The position numbers and the translations under genes were made by a program. Below the pieces are notes generated by a model. The model had not been told where the DNA came from. It saw nothing but the letters and a program-made list of their open reading frames with translations, and ran no database searches. DNA of 64,000 nucleotides from Pelodera strongyloides (lineage: Eukaryota; Nematoda; Chromadorea; Rhabditida; Rhabditidae). The stretch lies in contig JAANDG010000617.1 in assembly GCA_036852015.1 (NCBI GenBank), positions 1 to 64,000 of the forward strand, read 5' to 3'. Positions 33,796 through 46,116 of the stretch are shown one piece after another (position 1 is the stretch's first letter; each line of letters begins with the position of its first letter).

Positions 33796-36450
33796 CGGGT
33801 TGCAGTCACTGTCAAATTATTAAGAATCAACTTTCCGACGGCAAAAAGAACGCAGGTTCAGCGCACAACGCCACAATAATGTTTTGGTAAAATCTAGAAA
33901 CGTTTACTTACCTTGGTCTGCAAACTACCGACGAACACAGTATTGAGATAATACAGAGGAGAATCAGATATAAATGCATCTGAAGATATTATTATTATTT
34001 ATGCAGAACGCAATTGCCTAGGAAAAAACACCATGAGCACGCGGACATACAACATGTTAGTTGCAAGACGACAATTCAGGCCTCTTGCTTGATCGTTGGA
34101 TACGAAACACTGTTTAAAGGGGTGTGACACATGGTTCGTGAAATCTACCGCATCGCTAAGTCTTGGCCGTAATATATGGAAATTGTGCACCAGTGTGCCG
34201 GGAATAATAAGGATGGTGGCTCATAAATTTATATTTACTATGCGGAAAGGTAGGCGCCATGCATGTGCCCCAAAACCACGAGTCATACCACATTGAAAAA
34301 TTGTCGGGTACAAGCAAAATGTTGTGAATAGAAATTGTAATTGTAGCCACTCTTCCTACGCTCTCACAAGAAGAAAATTTCCCGGAATGTTGAACATTTT
34401 CTTATTTATAATTAATAATTTGAACGAGTACAGCGTGTCAGTATCTCACATAAATATAACACACGATGGTTAATGAGTTTATTATGATGTTCGATTTAGT
34501 AGAGAAGATTACATCACTCTTAAAAAGTAAGGAAAATAAACAATTCGCTAAAAAACACCCAATTCTAAATTTAACAGCCGATTTTTGAAACGTATATTGA
34601 ACTTTTTCATTCCCATGTAGAGAATGCAAATAATTGTGCGATGCTGCGCGATTTTAGTCAATTATATTTATTTGTTTACAACGTATTGGACTGCAGTTTT
34701 CCAATCTACACTTCAAAAACCGGTCGTTATATCGCCTTAAACTTTTTTTCGGTATCCAACTAATCTTATAAGAAAGAGATGAGCTGGCTGTCACCACAAG
34801 ATAACGATGTACGACACACGATTTTGAAGCGTATAAGAGCACTTTAATGTATTACTTGCACAATGTGCTCCACTGAGTGCCGGAAATTCCAGTTTGCACA
34901 CCATGTGCAGAGCCGCTTTAAGAAAATCTATGAAAATTAGAAACAAGGGGTAATTTTCAAATGAAAACGTGTGCTAGCATTAGATGTTCTGAAGCACTGT
35001 TGCTTTTATTTTCTTTTAACATTGTTCATATAAAGCGTGGGCATCATTATTATTCTATCTAATTGTATCTGTCTGCCGCTGACCGTTTTCGGAGAAAAGG
35101 ACGCGATGTGCACCAGTAGAATACTAATTAGGCAATTAGTATGTCCTCGTACGAAAGTGCTGGAATCAAACATCGAACAGTAGACGATGCCGTCGTCAAA
35201 TAAACATGGTGACCACTTCTATGACACTAATGGTGGATTAAAATGGTGCAAAGTTCAAAAAAGGAAATTTTTTCCTGACCACGGTATTTCATGGTTCTCA
35301 ACTGTATGTAGTTCTCAACTGTATGCGGTGTTCACGATACTTGATCTGAAATCTCAGACTTCCCTTACAGCTTCCCCCTATGAGGACGTCCATTGTGCCG
35401 GTGCCATCTACCATCCGCATGATGTCATATACATAATACACATATTTGTACGTGTTGTTTATGCAAATGTCCTATAATCGACTGCCATTCTCCTGCCAAA
35501 AGGGCTATTTCTTGTTCCTTTCACCATATATTGAGGTCACTCCCTCTGTGACACCAAGTCACACTGGGAGTGGGTGGGAAGGCAGTTTGTAAGAGATCCC
35601 AAAAGGATAGAGCGATGGAAATTTCAAAATAGAGGTCATGGAAGTCACAATAAGCAAGCCGACAGCTGATATTTAGATGAAGTGATCTTGCAAATATAAT
35701 ATTTACTAGAAGGAGACATAGTACGAACAGTATGAACTGATTTGCATAGGGAACAACCCAGCATTCACAACACCCTGACATAGCGATTTAATTTCTGAAA
35801 ATCCATGGTTGGAAATCTCCAATCTTCCGCAGCCCAAACCCGTCAAGACGATACTATCAAGTCTCCGTCAGGTTCCCCCATAACGAGTGAAAAACGCGAT
35901 CCCCTTACTCTATGATCAGTTCACGCTTTCTCTACACCTTGTTCTATCACTTTATATGTTTCAATAACCCTAACAATTCCCGGGCATGAGGACATGGCTG
36001 GCCGGAAATTAATGTTCTGATCCTATCTATAGCGCATCTTCCCTATCTACTAACTCCGCGTATTGTACGGAGATTATCCCCACCCGGGCAAAAGGGTTGC
36101 GCGTTTGAAGATGGCTAGAGATACAGTGGCTGCGTAGACAGGGGCGAGAAAAAGATAGCCCGCATACATACAGAAAAGGCTCGCGGCCTTCAAATACTTT
36201 TATGTTAGAGGCAGCTGGCACGCATACTATCGTTTATTTGCACATAGCTTTTGTATAGTTTGAAGAAGCCAAGGTTCGGTTCGTGTTTGCTTGAAAATAT
36301 ATTTGTTGACGATTTTTTTTCCGCCCTTTTGAAAAGTTTTTTTTTATAGTCCAGGAGACGTTGACAATGATGCAAGAAGAGAAGCCAATAGACACTAAAG
36401 TATTATTCATATCGGCTAAAAACTTCAATTCTTTTTTGCTTTGTTTCGTT

Positions 36451-36845
36451 TTAAAGCGAATTAGCGGCCGGTCTCAACAAAAAAATACGAAAAGAGGAGG
36501 AGTAAACAACCGCGCGTTTACCGCCGTTTTCAAAATGTGCATTTTTGGACTTTTACTAGCCAAATTCAAAATATTTTGTCAACTTTTCGTCATTTGGATT
36601 GCTTCGGAGTGTGTGATCATTTGAAAAGGCCATCCCTCGATTTTTCCGGGGCCGTGCTAGTATTAAAATCGGCAAATCGCCGGAAGCGAATTTTCCCATA
36701 CAAAATCGCAAAAAAATGGTTGTTTGAGAACATTTTTATACAAGATGCACTTATTTGTTTGTGTTTTTATGTTTATTTTCGTTTATAACTTTTTTCAAAC
36801 TATTTTTGGTGAAAAAACCCCAAACCGGGTGGTATTTCGCTTTAA
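36451..36845. mobile_element. Long family A-type element (395 bp)
   Basis: It begins ttaaagcgaattagcggccg and ends ccgggtggtatttcgctttaa. The interior is about 200 bp longer than in other copies and encodes open but unrecognised peptides on +. Immediately after come two direct copies of a family B left end (36841-36930). Confidence 0.75.
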
Positions 36846-37438
36846 GGTGGTAAGACACGTGGTTTTGAACCACATTTTGTGTTTTTGTTTTAAAGTGGTA
36901 AGACACGTGGTTTTGAAACACATTTTGGGTATTTTCAATTCATAATATCTAGATCTAGCACTGTTGTAGGTGTTACCTGTTTATGGGCGTTGTACATTCA
37001 ACAAAAGGTAAGAGTCAGTCAAGTGTCATGCGCAAATTTCTCTTTATTCTCGCACCATCAACTCATAGATATTGATCGTATATTCATTTTAAAGCGGTAT
37101 GAAACATGGTTTGTGAAACTGTTCCTGAAAAAGTCCACTTCCATGCATTACTCGTGGTGACTGCGCCTCTAGGTGCCCGCATTTAATACTGTGTTATTCA
37201 TGTTCGAAAAAATGTTGTACTTCCCATAACCTAAAACTTGACGAAATAACTTATAACGTTGTGTCATTTTCCTGAACTGCACCTATGTAATAAATATAAA
37301 ACATTGCGAAATTTTTATTGTGTTGACGTTTCCATGGTGGCCATGACTAACAATGAGGACGAAAATCAGAGTTGCCCCGCGAATAAGCGCGAACTACATA
37401 TTGGGCAGACGCGTTATTTTTTCTGGTATTGCACGTGG

Positions 37439-37590
37439 TTAAAGCGGTTGGCACGTGGTTTGTGAAGCGTAATTAGATGTTCATATATTACGTGCAACTC
37501 GATTTGCTCTTCTGGGCAGACCCGGGGCATAATAATCAAAAGCTTCATAACCAGGACACTTTTGAAAGTCACATGGCATTCCGCTTTGAA
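37439..37590. mobile_element. Family B short TIR element
   Basis: Family B ends are TTAAAGCGGTATGGCACGTGG then TTTTGAAACG. This copy runs from ttaaagcggttggcacgtgg to cacatggcattccgctttgaa. Further right ends occur at 37680-37705 and 37965-37991, and a left end at 37089, making 36.8-38.0 kb a cluster of B copies and fragments. Confidence 0.75.
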
Positions 37591-38767
37591 TAATAATCAA
37601 TTTTCTTCACTGTAAACTTTTCTTTCACACTGTAATAGTAGATATCTGCACAGAATGCATGGGAATTCAGTGTACCTAACAAAATCACATGCCATACCGC
37701 TTTAACTAATAAATCTTCTTTACGGTAAACTTTGCCTCCTACATTGTCATGGTCGATATCCATCAACAAATTGTTGGTTACCATGGTGCGCATGCACATG
37801 TGACATGGTTGACGTGTTGCCGACAATCGGGCCGGCGCAACAATTGCGCATTCTAGTTACGCCAACACCATTATTATGCCATTAGCGCCAGCTGGTTGAG
37901 GTTACTCGCTCATTCGTAATATTAAAATTTTTCGAATTTGTGCATGATATCCTTCAAAATCTTTCAAAACCATGTGCCATACCGCTTTAAATATGTTTTT
38001 GGAACTTCTCTAAATTGTCCTCACGTTATTGCCAATAGCGCCAGCTAGCTGAGTCTCATTCATATACTTAAATTTTTGCAATGTCTCTGGAATTTTGAAA
38101 CGTTTTCGGTATTGTTCTCCTTATATAATTGAACTCGTACCTTAAAATTTTTTTAATCAACTTATATTTTATGTATACAGTCAAGTGCTCCTCTGATTTA
38201 TCGCTTTTTTACTCTAGTGGCAATGTGCTCTCTCGAAGGGTATAATAAAAAAAAGAAGATTGAAACTTGATAGAATTGTCATGTTAGGTGTTTCCGATAT
38301 TCTCCTCATATAAGTGTTCTCAACCTTCTCCTTTTATTATGATTCTCCTCACGAGGCAACAACAAATCAATAGGTGCAAAATAACTTATTCCCTTTGCCA
38401 ATGCTCTTCCCCCAACATTCCTACCTTTAGTATCCCTTCCATGTTAGTTTGCCTTGATTTGTTTGGTGTTTTTGTTTTAATATTTCATATTCTTCATGCA
38501 ATAATTTTTATTCAAATTGTTGTGGAATGAGACAAGAAGTGAAAATCCTTTCATGCTGGCGCTCTCTAAATTTCCACATACAATCACAGTTTCTAAAAGA
38601 AGTCTGTCAGTAAATTAGAACATCTTACACTAACAATAAGTCCCAATAAAACGACAACACATTTGACGTCGTACGAGTTTATTCACAGCAAAGTTCTGCA
38701 TTAATCCAATTCAGTCACAGTAACCATACCATGACAACCCCGTATTTGACACCCCATAAATCGATAT

Positions 38768-38917
38768 TCAAATTTGAGCCAAGCCTCCCAGGGTCAGTTC
38801 TCTGAGCGCGTCTCTGGGGTTCGAAATCTGCTGTGAGAATCGCACAACTGCGCGTTTCAAGGTTAATTGTCGCCTGAACCGTCTGCGTCTCTCGATTTCA
38901 GGTGCAATTTCCGAGTT
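38768..38917 (-). other. Possible coding exon or pseudogene fragment
   Basis: The minus strand is open for 49 codons with coding-like composition, rich in R, containing RFSQQISNPRDALRELTLGG and then TGA. It is bounded upstream by an in-frame TAA, beyond which the same frame continues (ESSSILVSLQLGEPRGQ). The G+C content is higher than the surroundings. It is not recognised and could be a decayed gene. Confidence 0.3.
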
Positions 38918-39441
38918 TTATCGGCGACTTTGCCCCCGTGGTTCCCCTAGTTGGAGCGACACCAAAATAGAGCTACTCTCCCTGTTTTCGCTGGCTCGCA
39001 GACCAGAACCTGCCCCCTTATGATTCAAACATGGAATTACAAATTTAGACCAGGTTACTGGATCCTTGCCAATGTTTTAGGAAATTCTGACGGTTCTTTC
39101 GTCCTTGCATTGTTTCAATTTTTATTTATGCAAAGCTGTATGGCACGTCGTTTTGAAATTTATGATACCCACACATCACATTTCCGTTCCTTGCCGGTAC
39201 TGGGTAATTTGCATATAATGCATGACAATAGAGTGGCCTAGTATTAATTACGCGCCATGATGCTTGATTTTTTAGTGATCTTCTTTATCACATACCTCGA
39301 ATTATGAATAATTTGTGTCATGCAATAGCTTGTGCAGGATATAGGCCTTGTAAGCAGTAAGCACTGGACGACCTGATTGTATTTCCGTGTGGTCTTATAA
39401 ATCTTTATTTTATACAAAATACAACGGTGAACACGCCCTGT

Positions 39442-39555
39442 TTATAGTTTATAGTAAGACAAACGAGAAATCCAAAGTATAAGCAGTTCCAACGTAAAGC
39501 CCAAGTGGAAGATAAGTAAACCCAGTCCGTATATGACACCCCATAAATCGATATT
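39442..39555 (-). other. Possible terminal exon with one membrane helix
   Basis: After an acceptor-like gtagcacag, the minus strand encodes NIDLWGVIYGLG, then LLIFHLGFTLELLILWI, a membrane-helix-like stretch, ending SYYKL and TAA. AATAAA on the minus strand follows at 39409-39404. The first 21 bases recur at 38748-38767 (NIDLWGV) in a second, shorter copy. Upstream exons were not found. Confidence 0.35.
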
Positions 39556-40113
39556 CTGTGCTACTCCTGACTGAGCCGGAGCATAGTTTCAGAGGACACC
39601 ACATTTGCAATTCGCAGCAAGACACGTTTTGGCTACCGGGAACAACACCCTGTTTCCTCCCACGTTGCGGGAGAAAGTATTTAGTCATTCACTCCGTACA
39701 ATCGATATGTTGCATAGAAACTCCACAGTGACTTTGAATGACTTAGTGAAACTTCCTTCACACTTTTTTATCATAAAATTTTTCAAAGTTATCATAGATT
39801 TTGCCACTTGTATCAGCACTGAAAGCGAAGGTGTACGTGGGTTTTGAACGATGACCTGGATGTATGTAACAAAGCGCATTATATGCAAATTCATGTGTCC
39901 TTGGGTGCATTTCCTGGGTAGAATTAAAATTAATGCACGAGGATACAGTATTCCAGCTAGCCTTTTAAAACACTTTATTGCCATGTACATACATTGCATC
40001 TTCTGTTTGTACCATCATTCTTATGAATACTGTTCTATAATATTATCTATTCTATCCCACAGCCAACTGTATTTTTGATTCTGCCATGAATATTAATTGT
40101 ATCTTTCTAGGTT

Positions 40114-43100
40114 ATGGCCTCAACACTAACCCAAAAGGGTTTACTGGCCATCTCATTAATATTAATACTCGGAGGTGAGCTTTGCGCTATTAAAGCGAAA
40201 TTCCGGCAGGTTTTAGGTCGATTTTTTTCTAATTTACGCTCATTTGCATATGCTGCACAAGAATGCAGGCGTACGCGATGCGTTTCAAAAACAGGCAGAT
40301 ATTTCGTTTTAACAGCATTTCTCCAATTTTATAAACATGGCTTTTACATAATACTGTTCTATGTATTTGTATTCATAATCGTTGTCTTGCCAATTGTTTT
40401 GATTAAGATTTTTTAAAGGAAATCTTCACAATATTATTTCTAATAAAACTAGCAGAATAGGGAAATGTAGTAAGAAAAAAACTTTTTCTTTGCATTGAAA
40501 AAGTCAGTTTTTAGGTTTGGTACTAACTATCGGTGGAGTGTTTTCACCCGCGTGGCAAGTGGTCGACATTAGGGAATTCAGAGCTGAACACCAGGTAATT
40601 CTAAAGTTTATTTAAAATGGCATGTCACGTGGTTTTGTTGAAACACACTTTGGACAAATGTATAGCAAATGTATACATGTGCCCTTTCGTACATTTTGGC
40701 ACATTGTGGCGTTCAATTTGCATATAATACGGGGAGCGCAATTGCCCAGTATACGCTTCCACCTCTTTAAAGGGATAGGTTCACCTCGAATTGCACCTTT
40801 TTTTATAATTTATGTTGATAGTATGACCTATGACGGTCAAAATGCGAAAATTGCAGTACATTTCCTTTGCTCCCCGTAGTAGGACAGCTTGCTCAAAAAA
40901 AGCTAAACTACCTCGAATCTATAAAACAATTGGAGTACCGCAGCAATGGTATGTGGGAAATAGCGCAGCCGGGCTCGAGACTTAGAAAATACAGGGCCCT
41001 TTTATCATCCTCTGTCTATCACAACAATATCTGCACCTCCAGTCCTCCTACGCTATTTCCCACATACCATGGCTGCGGTACCCCAATTGTTTTATAGATT
41101 CGAGGTAGTTTAGCTTTTTTTGAGCAAGCTCTCCTACTACGGGGAGCAAAGGAAATTTACTGCAATTTTCGCATTTTGACCGTCATAGGTCATACTATCA
41201 ACATAAATTATAAAAAAAGGTGCAATTCGAGGTGAACCTATCCCTTTAATTATGCAGTAATGAGCTGTAACCGAAGGGAGAGTCGTGACATTCGCTAGTC
41301 TTTAAAATTACTGTGACAAGGGATCTGACCGAAGATTTCTTCTCTTTTTACACAAGAACTTCGAAATTTGATATAACTTGATTCCTGGACCCTAAAACTT
41401 AAAGGGAGAGGCCCACGAGAAAAATCTTTTCGTTAATTTACTCGCACAGCACGTCCGAAATATCAGAAATGTTACTGTGAAAACCGCATTTCTTTGCACC
41501 TAGAACTCACATAGTTATTCCCCGGCAAACAGTTCGGCCAGGTACCGTAGTCAGAAACGTTTTTCCGGTCCATTAGCATTCATCCATTCATCCATCCATT
41601 AGCATTCTTTCTTTTCATAATAATGGTTAAACGAATGAAGATCATTCCTACGATTATAACAAGGAGTTTCCAATATTGTAGTGCCCTAAAATCGCAAAAT
41701 TGATTCTGACTACGGTACCTGGTCGAACTGTTTGCCGGGGAATAACTCTGTGCGTTCTAGGCGCAAAGAAATGCGGTTTTCACAGTAATATTTTCGAAAT
41801 TCCGGACATTCTGTGCAAGTAAATTGAGGAAAACTTTTTTCTCGTGGGCCTCTTCCTTTAAAAGTCCGAATGACATCATCACAAAATGTATGATAAAACT
41901 TAAATTAAAACAAACCAATTCCCAAAATACGAGGTGGCCATAATGGGTCCACCGAAGTGCTCGTGTTCCACGGGAAGAAACCGAATTGAAATGCCGTTTT
42001 GACGAGGACCATTATCTGGATACTCTGCGAGTTCTAGGTGCAAAGAAATGCGGTTTTCACAGTAATATTTCTGAAATTTCGGACATTCAGTGCAAGTAAA
42101 CTGAGGAAAACCTTTTTCTCGTGGGCCTCTCCCTTTAAAGCGACACAACGGCCTGTTTTTGAAATGCATGATGGACAACTGCATTCCTATATATGTATGC
42201 TAAATGGGATCGTATTCATAATCATACTCATTTGCATATGATGCATGGTGCTGATGTAACTCAACATACGTTTCAAAAACCGGCCGTTATATCGCTTTAA
42301 ATTTACCTACAGCATGGTCTGTGGTGGGATTGCATTCGTGCCGAGAAACATGTCGTCGCTGTAGGAGATTTCTACGATGAGGCACCACTTCACTGCATGT
42401 ACAAGGTGAGTGATTTAGTGATTTTTTTATAGTTTGTACCAAGTACAATTTTAGACATGTCCATCGATTTTGAGAGAAATATTTTTGTGGTGGCTTTCGT
42501 GTCTTTTTCTTTACTTTGAGCGATAGCATATTTATATCCCCAGCATAAACCCATGCATTTGGGCTTCTTTTTAAACATTTCAGCGAACATTTGATTCATG
42601 CAAATTTAGTAAATTGTCAGATTCAGATAAATAGATTCAGTCAGAGATAGTCAGATTTAGTCAGAGCATCAATATGCCTGAGCTTCACTATCTGAGCATG
42701 TATATAGTGGCTTTACATTGTCTTTCGTTCTTTATACTTGCCTGGATTTTACTTTCAATATATACAAAGGAATATTGTTCAGTTTGACAACTCTGCCGAA
42801 ATGGTCATTGAAAACACATTGAATAACATTGACGAAGACGGAGCAGCTGGAGAAAGTGAACATCACAAATTTTGGGGTAAATTTATTTTATGTTTTCTAG
42901 ATTTTTCTTTGGGTTTGGGGAAAATTTATTTTGTAAAAAATTTTATATTTTGAAAAATACGATGTCTAACTGTTGTTCCACGAACTTATCGTAAGGACTC
43001 ATTTCTGTACCCTTTTTGGAAGCACATAATGGAACACAATTTGCAAACAATACGTTCAAATGTAAATACACAGTGTAAATTATACAAACCATACCGCTGT

Positions 43101-45461
43101 GGGTGCAGGTCCTTATGCAAGATACGTAACTTATCATTAGTTTCAAATTATAAGTTCCAAAATCTTAGAAACGAAGCATTAAAGGTTACAGGCATTAAAG
43201 TTATAACAAAATCTTAGTTAACGATCAGCAATTAAGTATGATTTTTTAAACCAACAATTTTCAGCATGGCACAAGGTGATATTATTCTGTATTATCACTT
43301 CACAAATCCTGGCTCTAATTTCTATGTGCACGGGCGCCTGTCTGACATGCTTCCCACCCATGTCACTATGCTTTACAATCTGCATTTTTGGAGCAAGTAA
43401 GTTTTTATTTTTATTTATATTTTTATATCAAGTAGAGTTAACAAAACATGTCTACCAGCCTGAACGCTGAACCATCTTACTTACAATCAGACATTTTGTT
43501 TTAGAACACTGTAAATCTGTAAACTGAGAAGTATCCTATTTTTGACAAACGTGTAGATTGTATACTTCTTTTGTTTATTGAAAGTTTTTTCTTTGATTTG
43601 TTGACAACATCTACCCTACATCCGTTTCTTGATTCATCTAATATGAAAAGTTGAAATAAAAACAAATTTTTATTTTCAGTGATTTTGTCTGTGATCGCGG
43701 ATGGTGTCTTTTTCTTGGCTGCCAATCGAGTAGACAATCGTTTCGTACAGGGAATGGTTGGCACGTACGAGGTATGGTTATCTTCACATTTTTGTTCATC
43801 TTAACTTTTTTATTAGGCTTTTCCCCCATAGATAGCATATTCATCAAGCCTCAAAGTAACCCTAAACCTAAACGTAAGAATAAGACAGTCCTTAACCTAA
43901 ACCTAAACCTCCTTCAGCAACAAATTGGATACGCATTTTACTTGCATATTCTTGGCACATTGTGCTGGCTTGGTGCCGCATTGATGGCTCTAACTACAAC
44001 ATATAAGTTCATGGGAGGACAGGAGAGAGACAGGTACGCAGTATTACCATCTAACGTAGAAAACTTCGCGCAGCCACTGCACAAAAAGGTCGGCTACAGC
44101 TGCGTGGCAGACATATGGCAGACAATTCCAATTGGCACACCCCTAACAGTGTTTAATCATTCCTCTTTTTCTGCGCGAGGTGATTGCGCGAAATTTCGCG
44201 ATGTAACTTGTCGATTATCAATAACTTTAAAGAAAAATTCAAGTTGGCAATTGTGTATTGTTTCAACACAAGCTTCTGAATGCTGTCCTTTTCTATTCTG
44301 CTTCACGAAGTAATATAATACACACTATGGGTAACACTTCCTAATTTTAACCTTAGTATAGTATATACGGCTGGAATGCAACGTTCAGTTGTGTTATGTT
44401 GTGTTACACCCGCACACTTCTGTTTGTGCATTAGTTTTCGACTTCTACTTTATTCTAAACAATCTTTCTATGTGTTTGGTGCCATTTTATTCTAAATACA
44501 TACAAGAAACTCGATCCATTATAGCAAAGAACACTACCAATGGCAAAATTCGCGACCATCGAACCTCAACGTGTAAACATTTTTATTTTTTCATATTTAA
44601 AGAGGTATGGCACGTGGTTTTGAAATGTATGCCGGATAACTGCATTGCCGTCAATTATACTAAAAATGGTTTCTGTTCAGCATGTGTTTCAAAACAACGT
44701 GACATACCGATTTAATAAAGTGCACATTGATTTTGTGTTTGTTGGAAAGGAACTTACGCCCCCCCCCACCACTTAGGTCACCGTGGACTTAGTATTAGCA
44801 AGTAAGGTATCTCCCATTTTGTAGCGTTTTTAATTCTGATAAAAACTTTGTATTCAAAAATTGCAAAACAAATATGGACCTGCGAGTCACATCTTTTCTT
44901 TATTCGTCATAACTACTCGGGTTTTTATGTTTCGCAATTTTTGAATGCACCACTTTTATCAGAATTCAAAACTCTATAAAATGAGCTATACCTCAGCTGC
45001 TAACTCCATAGTGACCCGATGTCATCCCCTGCAAAAATTACCACTGCTTAATTATACCACTGTGTATGTTTTGTGTAAGGTAAACACTGTTTTGTCCGCA
45101 CCATCGGATGACAGCCTTGCATTACAAGAGCACATATATCGTTCAGTTTTATTTACTTCTTTTGCACGTAGTTTCTTTGTGTTCCTTTTAGACACGGTAC
45201 ACGAGTATGGTGATTTGTGTGATGTGATGGTGCACAACTTTTTCTTCGTCCTTTCGATCAGTCTCCTTATGTGCTGTGTGGGCGTGTTCACCGTCAAAGT
45301 ACTGTTCGAGGTATCTGCCTCTTTGCAGTTCCGATCTGCGCTTCCAACCGGTGTCAACGCGTGATGAACCGCTTCTCGAGAAGCTGCCCAATTCTTACCG
45401 GCATCAACAAAACACGCAATTCCGTCCATCCCCTCATCAGTACAGAGAAACTGCAGCCTAA
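40114..45461 (+). CDS. Clc-like (claudin-like) tetraspan membrane protein
   Basis: Exons are 40114-40174, 40515-40594, 42313-42405, 42783-42876, 43265-43396, 43680-43771, 43918-44033 and 45329-45461, all GT-AG and in phase, 266 residues. Helix 1 is [20 protein letters not shown]. An extracellular loop follows with [19 protein letters not shown] and LHCMYK, the W-C-C pattern of claudin-type folds. Helices 2-4 are [39 protein letters not shown] and [20 protein letters not shown] polar cytoplasmic tail ends QYRETAA. Length and the PAWQVV/LWWDC loop fit the nematode Clc-like family; members act at junctions or as channel and signalling modulators, but this copy's role is unknown. Introns 1 and 2 carry family A and foldback elements, and a family B element starts eight bases after the stop. 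Confidence 0.85.
40190..40312. mobile_element. Family A short element (123 bp)
   Basis: It runs from ttaaagcgaaattccggcag to caggcagatatttcgttttaa. It starts 15 bases after the donor of Clc-like intron 1. Confidence 0.8.
40767..41249. mobile_element. Long TTAA-flanked foldback, about 200-bp arms
   Basis: It starts ttaaagggataggttcacct and ends aggtgaacctatccctttaa. The arms are nearly identical over about 200 bases (atttcctttgctccccgtag pairs with ctacggggagcaaaggaaat) around a short centre near 41000-41050. The Clc-like intron 2 transcript would carry a very stable hairpin. Confidence 0.93.
41399..41861. mobile_element. TTAA-flanked foldback, same family as 29172-29629
   Basis: It starts ttaaagggagaggcccacga and ends tcgtgggcctcttcctttaa. 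A right-half fragment of the same family follows at about 41999-42138 and abuts a family A element through a shared TTAA. Confidence 0.9.
42135..42300. mobile_element. Family A element 12 bases before a splice acceptor
   Basis: It runs from ttaaagcgacacaacggcct to aaaccggccgttatatcgctttaa. Clc-like exon 3 starts at 42313. Confidence 0.88.
44597..44715. mobile_element. Family B short TIR element
   Basis: It starts ttaaagaggtatggcacgtg and ends caacgtgacataccgatttaa, within the last Clc-like intron. Confidence 0.88.
44810..44990. repeat. Inverted repeat in Clc-like last intron
   Basis: ctcccattttgtagcg...attctgataaaa (left) pairs with ttttatcagaat...tataaaatgag (right). The inner arms tattcaaaaattgcaaaa and cgcaatttttgaatgc also pair. 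It is an unclassified foldback. Confidence 0.75.
45192..45310 (+). other. Exon-like ORF with a membrane helix
   Basis: It is bounded by a strong acceptor (ttccttttag) and a donor (GAG|GTATCT). It encodes [15 protein letters not shown] and then [17 protein letters not shown]. Its entry phase (one base) does not match Clc-like exon 7 (two bases), and its exit phase (0) does not match exon 8, so it cannot be a simple cassette exon. It may be a chance ORF or an exon of another transcript. Confidence 0.25.
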
Positions 45462-45468
45462 TTTTAAT

Positions 45469-45572
45469 TTAAAGAGGTATGACATGTGGTTTTAAGATGC
45501 GAACGACAGCAATAGTAATGGGAAGGGTGTTGTGCAACATTCGTTGCAAAACCACGTGTCATACCTCTTCAA
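45469..45572. mobile_element. Family B element in Clc-like 3' UTR
   Basis: It runs from ttaaagaggtatgacatgtg to accacgtgtcatacctcttca, beginning eight bases after the TAA at 45459-45461. Confidence 0.88.
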
Positions 45573-46116
45573 TGAGTTTCTATTTTTATTTTCACCAGCT
45601 CGGTTCATTTAAATTCATATAAAAGTTTGTATAAGTAATAGTCTATACTTACCCTTCATAAGTTTTACAATCTATCAATGATATAATGTATCCATCAAGA
45701 ATGTATATTTTAAATCTTTGCAACGCATTTTATATCTTGCACTGCCCGAAGCCCGAAGTGTAGCCTGTTTTTTTTTTAATAACAATTTCTCCTTGAATGT
45801 CATGTTGAACTACTATGTTTGAATGGAGATGTTTCACTTGTAACTTTTAAGTTTTAAATGTCTTTTAAACAGATGTCTTCCTGTTTTTATCTTTGTATGT
45901 TTACTTCATATCAATTGCCATTCTAACATTCATTCTCTTTTTCGCTTGTGCTTCTTTCCGAAATTATAAAATATGTCTTGATGTGTAAAACACATAATTG
46001 ATAGAAAGATTTGCTGATAATTATCTCGAGGATGTCTTTCCCTGAGTCCTTTGTGGAGTAAATTGGCGTTGGTAAAGTATTTCTTGATAGTTTTCATCTA
46101 AAAGGCTACAATTACA

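Larger units (their letters stand above)
32079..36450. other. Intergenic, transposon fragments
   Basis: After the LDHD polyadenylation signal (32091-32096) I see no supported gene. Open stretches at 33148-33405 (+), 35187-35477 (+) and 35521-35781 (-) lack convincing splice or family signals. Element remnants include a hairpin (32681-32766), family A copies (32766-32943; about 34573-34740, starting aacagccgatttttgaaacg) and a foldback (33565-33795). A degenerate TTAAAGGGGTG element lies near 34115-34290. Confidence 0.5.

Noticed and set aside
35521..35781. 86-codon minus-strand ORF with a hydrophobic segment
   Set aside because: No acceptor, donor or polyadenylation pattern was found around it, and no known family is recognised.
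43774..44313. 179-codon plus-strand ORF as a separate gene
   Set aside because: Its middle is Clc-like exon 7 (43918-44033); the rest is intron.
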